From assembly GCF_018614615.1 (NCBI RefSeq), contig NZ_JAGGOK010000012.1, positions 157,056 through 221,055 of the forward strand: a stretch of 64,000 nucleotides of DNA, in the 5' to 3' direction. A program made the translations under genes and the position numbers. The stretch comes from Streptomyces sp. ISL-100. Its GTDB lineage: Bacteria; Actinomycetota; Actinomycetes; Streptomycetales; Streptomycetaceae. Under the pieces are notes generated by a model. The model was not told where the DNA came from and searched no databases. It was given only the letters and a program-made list of their open reading frames with translations. Of this stretch, positions 61,471 to 64,000 are shown piece by piece (position 1 is the first letter of the stretch; each line of letters opens with the position of its first letter).

Positions 61471-62225
61471 CGGCCGAGACCCCGTACGGCGAAACGGTGG
61501 CGCAGGCGCTTCGCCCGGAGGCGCAGGCCGCGGTCGGCGTGGCTGATGTGCGTTCTGGGCAGGGCGTACGGGCCGAGCAGTGGGTCGGCGGCGATCGCGA
61601 AGCCGTAGGTGTAGCCGGCGGCGCGTACCGCGTCGGCCACCCGGTCGTCGACGATGCCGTACGGGTAGCAGAAGCTGTCCGGGGCGGTGCCGGTGATTTC
61701 GCGGAGCAACTCCCGGCTGTGGAGAGTTTCCTGGCGCAGGTCGGTGTCGGACAGTGCGGTGAGGTTCTGGTGGTAGAGGCCGTGCGAGCCGATCCGCATG
61801 CCGGCTGCCGCGGCCGTCCGGATCTCCTCCGCCGTGAGCAGCCGCGTGCGCGGGCCCAGCGCGTCCCACTCGTTGGAGCCGCCGCAGAGGCGGGGCAGGA
61901 CGAACACCGTCGCCGTGAACTCGTGCCGGCGCAGCACCGGCAGCGCCTCGTGCAGGAAGTCGGCGTATCCGTCGTCGAAGGTCAGTCCGACCAGGCGGCC
62001 GGCGCGGCCCGCCGCGTGGGCTCGCAGGAGTGTGCCTACGTCGACTCCGCTGAGTCTTCGGCGGCGCAGCCAGGTCAGGTGCCGGTCGAGGCGGTCGCGG
62101 GCGACGGTGATGCCGTACGGGTCGTCCGCCGGGTCGGCCACCGAGTGGTACATCCAGATCCATGGGTGGGGGTGGGGGATCAGTGCCCGGTGTTCGGCGC
62201 TGTGGGTCGACGTGTCAGTGGCCAT
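61467..62225 (-). CDS. Polysaccharide deacetylase (NodB/CE4)
   Basis: A 252-residue CE4 esterase-type protein. The metal-binding Asp is in LTFDDGYADF (D84-D85), the His pair in GSHGLYHQNL, and FCYPYG is the third motif. MYHSV near residue 25 is common in this family. No signal peptide is evident, so it may act in the cytoplasm or be exported in another way. It removes acetyl groups from N-acetylated sugars. It overlaps the flippase gene and the glycosyltransferase gene by 11 and 4 bp. Confidence 0.92.
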   Translation of the reverse strand: MATDTSTHSAEHRALIPHPHPWIWMYHSVADPADDPYGITVARDRLDRHLTWLRRRRLSGVDVGTLLRAHAAGRAGRLVGLTFDDGYADFLHEALPVLRRHEFTATVFVLPRLCGGSNEWDALGPRTRLLTAEEIRTAAAAGMRIGSHGLYHQNLTALSDTDLRQETLHSRELLREITGTAPDSFCYPYGIVDDRVADAVRAAGYTYGFAIAADPLLGPYALPRTHISHADRGLRLRAKRLRHRFAVRGLGR

Positions 62226-63999
62226 GGCGGAACCTCTGTCGGGTTTGGGTCAGCAGGTGAACGGCCTCCGGAGCTCTTACCGCGAGTCCGCAGAGGACGA
62301 ATACGGTCGGGACGAGGACGCAGCCGACGGCCAGGCTCAGGAGCGGGTCCGACACCCTCGGTGCGGCCGCCGCGCCCGCCGTGGCCGCCGCTGCCGCCGC
62401 GAGCATCAGGCGGCCGAGGGAGGCGGTGATGGTCTTTACCCGTACGGGGACGACACGCGAGCCGAGGCCGGTGAGCAGGAGCAGCGCCGTCGTGCTGATG
62501 CCGACGGCGTTCGCCGCCGCGATGCCGTGTACGCCGAAGCTGCCGACCGCTGCGGCGCCTGTGGCGGTGGTGACGACCAGGCCCGCGGCCATGGCGGCGG
62601 CCGGGTACCAGGTGGGGCGGCTGGTGGAGAAGAACGGCCTGCTCAGGGCGCCTACCAGGCAGTGGCCCAGGAGGCCGACCGCGTACACCCGCATGACGGT
62701 TGCCGTGGTGGCTGTGTCCTGGGCGTCGAACGCGCCGCGTTCGAAGAGCACTTCGATGATCTGCGGCGCGTAGCCGAGGACCAGCGCTGTCCCCAGGAGG
62801 ACGACCATTGCGGCCAGGGCCAGGTCTCGTTCCACCCTGCGTCGGGCTCCTTGTTGGTCTCCTTCGGCCATGGCTCTTGCTACGACGGGATACGTCACCG
62901 TGCAGATCATGAGCGACAGCACCATCGGCATCTGCGCGACCTTCTGCGCGTAGTTCAGGTGCGAGATGGCGCCGCCGGGGAGGGGCGACGCGAGGAAGCG
63001 CTCTACCAGGACCTGGGCCTGGCGGCTCACCGCGAAGAGGACTACGGGGGCCAGGACGGCTGTGCCCAGGAGTGGGGGGATTGTGGTGCGGGGGTGGGGG
63101 TGCCGGCGCAGGTGGGGGCGGCCGGGCCAGTGGGGTTTTACCAGGCTGAGGAAAGTGGGGAGTTGGGTCAGGATCATCAGGAGGCTGCCCGCGGCCACCC
63201 CGGCTGCGGCTGCTCGTACGCCCCAGAGGGAATGCAGCGTGAGCATCGTGACGATGATGCCGAGGTTGTACGCGGCGTAGACGCCGGCCGGTTGCCAGAA
63301 CCTGCCGTGTGCGCGCAGGGCGGCGCTGAAGTATCCGGTGACGCCGAAGGTCAGTACGGTCACCGCTGTGAGGCGGGTGCAGTCGGTGGCCAGTTGGGGG
63401 TTGCTGAAGCCCGGTGCGAGGACCTTGACGATCCAGGGTGCGCCCAGGATCAGGGCTCCGGCTACGCAGGAGAGCAGGGCGAACAGCCGGGGCAGGGTGG
63501 CCAGGACCAGCGCCCTTACGGCGTCGCGCTGGGCGGCGCGGCGGGCGATGGCGTGGCTGAAGGCGGGGACCAGCAGCAGCGCCATCGCGTCCTCGATGAG
63601 GAGGGTTGACGCCATCTCGGGCACGGTCCAGGCGATCAGGAAGGCGTCGCTGTCGACGCTCGCGCCGAAGAGGTGGGCGATGGCCTGGTCCCGTACCAGC
63701 CCCAGCAGCGCCCCTGCCGCGGTCAGGCCGGCGGTGACGGCAGCGGCCCGCGCCAGAAACCGGCCCAGCTTCGGCGGATGGGGCTCCCGGGGCTCTGGGG
63801 TCGGTGCCGCGCCGTGGCGTCTCCTCGGACGCCGAACGTTCGGGTACTGCGTTGTTCCTTCGGGCTTGTTGCGTTCGGCGCCCTGCGGGGAGCGCCCCGG
63901 CACGTCCCCTCCTGGCACCGTGACTTCTGCCGCCGCGGCGTCGGGTGTCCTGCCGGAGGCTGTCGCGGCTGTGGGTGATGCTGAACTGCTCGTGGTCAT
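62215..63999 (-). CDS. MurJ/MviN-family lipid-linked sugar flippase
   Basis: A protein of at least 594 residues with about 14 membrane helices. The MurJ-type N-terminal helix pattern AAAVTAGLTAAGALLGLVRDQAIAHLFGAS DAFLIAWTVPEM begins near residue 75 and the family sequence RVYAVGLLGHCLVGALSRPFFSTSRP lies near 455. It would flip lipid-linked precursors of the polysaccharide made by the downstream genes; it is probably a paralogue of the cell-wall MurJ. ATG 63999 is one base from the window edge, so the true start could be further out. Residues 28-68 are encoded by a copy of the dispersed 122-bp repeat, so the first 70 residues are not conserved protein. Confidence 0.85.
   Translation of the reverse strand: MTTSSSASPTAATASGRTPDAAAAEVTVPGGDVPGRSPQGAERNKPEGTTQYPNVRRPRRRHGAAPTPEPREPHPPKLGRFLARAAAVTAGLTAAGALLGLVRDQAIAHLFGASVDSDAFLIAWTVPEMASTLLIEDAMALLLVPAFSHAIARRAAQRDAVRALVLATLPRLFALLSCVAGALILGAPWIVKVLAPGFSNPQLATDCTRLTAVTVLTFGVTGYFSAALRAHGRFWQPAGVYAAYNLGIIVTMLTLHSLWGVRAAAAGVAAGSLLMILTQLPTFLSLVKPHWPGRPHLRRHPHPRTTIPPLLGTAVLAPVVLFAVSRQAQVLVERFLASPLPGGAISHLNYAQKVAQMPMVLSLMICTVTYPVVARAMAEGDQQGARRRVERDLALAAMVVLLGTALVLGYAPQIIEVLFERGAFDAQDTATTATVMRVYAVGLLGHCLVGALSRPFFSTSRPTWYPAAAMAAGLVVTTATGAAAVGSFGVHGIAAANAVGISTTALLLLTGLGSRVVPVRVKTITASLGRLMLAAAAAATAGAAAAPRVSDPLLSLAVGCVLVPTVFVLCGLAVRAPEAVHLLTQTRQRFRHGH
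63800..63920 (-). repeat. 122-bp dispersed repeat, copy 2 (inside the flippase gene)
   Basis: The minus strand from 63920 to 63800 matches 36180-36301 with about 10 substitutions and one length difference. Here it is translated as part of the flippase N-terminus (for example VPGGDVPGRSPQGAERNKP). Confidence 0.85.
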
Positions 64000-64000
64000 C

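Overview
The window looks like chromosomal DNA of a Streptomyces or a very close relative. It is very GC-rich, GTG starts and leaderless promoters (a TANNNT box 6-7 nt before the start codon) are common, and the gene set includes AfsQ1/AfsQ2/SigQ, the AccA2/PccB/PccE acyl-CoA carboxylase and a MelC1/MelC2 tyrosinase pair. From memory, the order between about 9.5 and 49 kb follows the S. coelicolor block from hutH (SCO4932) through cya, pccB, accA2, deoC and sigQ/afsQ to adenosine deaminase (SCO4901). That synteny is recalled, not computed. I saw no rRNA, tRNA or CRISPR array.

Layout. 0-5 kb: accessory metabolic genes (DUF1330 protein, zinc alcohol dehydrogenase with a divergent XRE/MmyB-type regulator, two GNAT genes, and a monooxygenase-truncated haemoglobin fusion). 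5-7.2 kb: an IS200/IS605-type TnpB element inserted at the very start of a now wrecked FtsX/ABC transporter locus. 7.2-19 kb: L,D-transpeptidase, a small LAXTG-type surface protein, hutH, a GAF-GGDEF protein, enoyl-CoA hydratase, adenylate cyclase, biotin ligase, and the propionyl-CoA carboxylase beta and epsilon subunits. 18-25.5 kb: secreted SGNH hydrolase with divergent TetR gene, a VapBC toxin-antitoxin pair, maf, a MocR pseudogene and the biotinylated carboxylase subunit accA2 with a TetR gene. 25.5-29.6 kb: a DeoR regulator followed by an accessory pair, a DUF3800-like protein and a 633-aa protein of unknown function. 29.6-49.3 kb: lpdA-type flavoprotein, then nucleoside and deoxyribose catabolism (purine nucleoside phosphorylase, phosphomannomutase-type phosphopentomutase candidate, deoC, two aldehyde dehydrogenase genes, adenosine deaminase) interleaved with the sigQ/afsQ1/afsQ2 signalling locus. 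49-58.4 kb: LysR/MFS pair, a SigJ/SigG-type sigma factor, melC1-melC2, a cytochrome P450 and a secreted GH26-like protein. 58.4-64 kb: a translationally coupled surface-polysaccharide operon on the minus strand (MurJ-type flippase, NodB deacetylase, GT4 glycosyltransferase, Wzz-like protein, GNAT/FemAB-like protein).

How genes work together. BirA charges the biotin domain of AccA2, which pairs with PccB and PccE to carboxylate propionyl-CoA. Purine nucleoside phosphorylase, adenosine deaminase and DeoC carry the same operator, the 12-bp palindrome CTACGCGCGTAG, each placed against a leaderless promoter. This points to one repressor controlling a scattered nucleoside-salvage regulon. AfsQ1 has an exact consensus box between sigQ and itself.

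The most noteworthy observations are the shared nucleoside operator, the TnpB element whose guide region reads straight into the first codons of the broken ftsX-like gene, the DUF3800-like plus 633-aa accessory pair, a 122-bp inverted dispersed repeat of which one copy is built into the flippase N-terminus, and the conserved-looking half-length aldehyde dehydrogenase.
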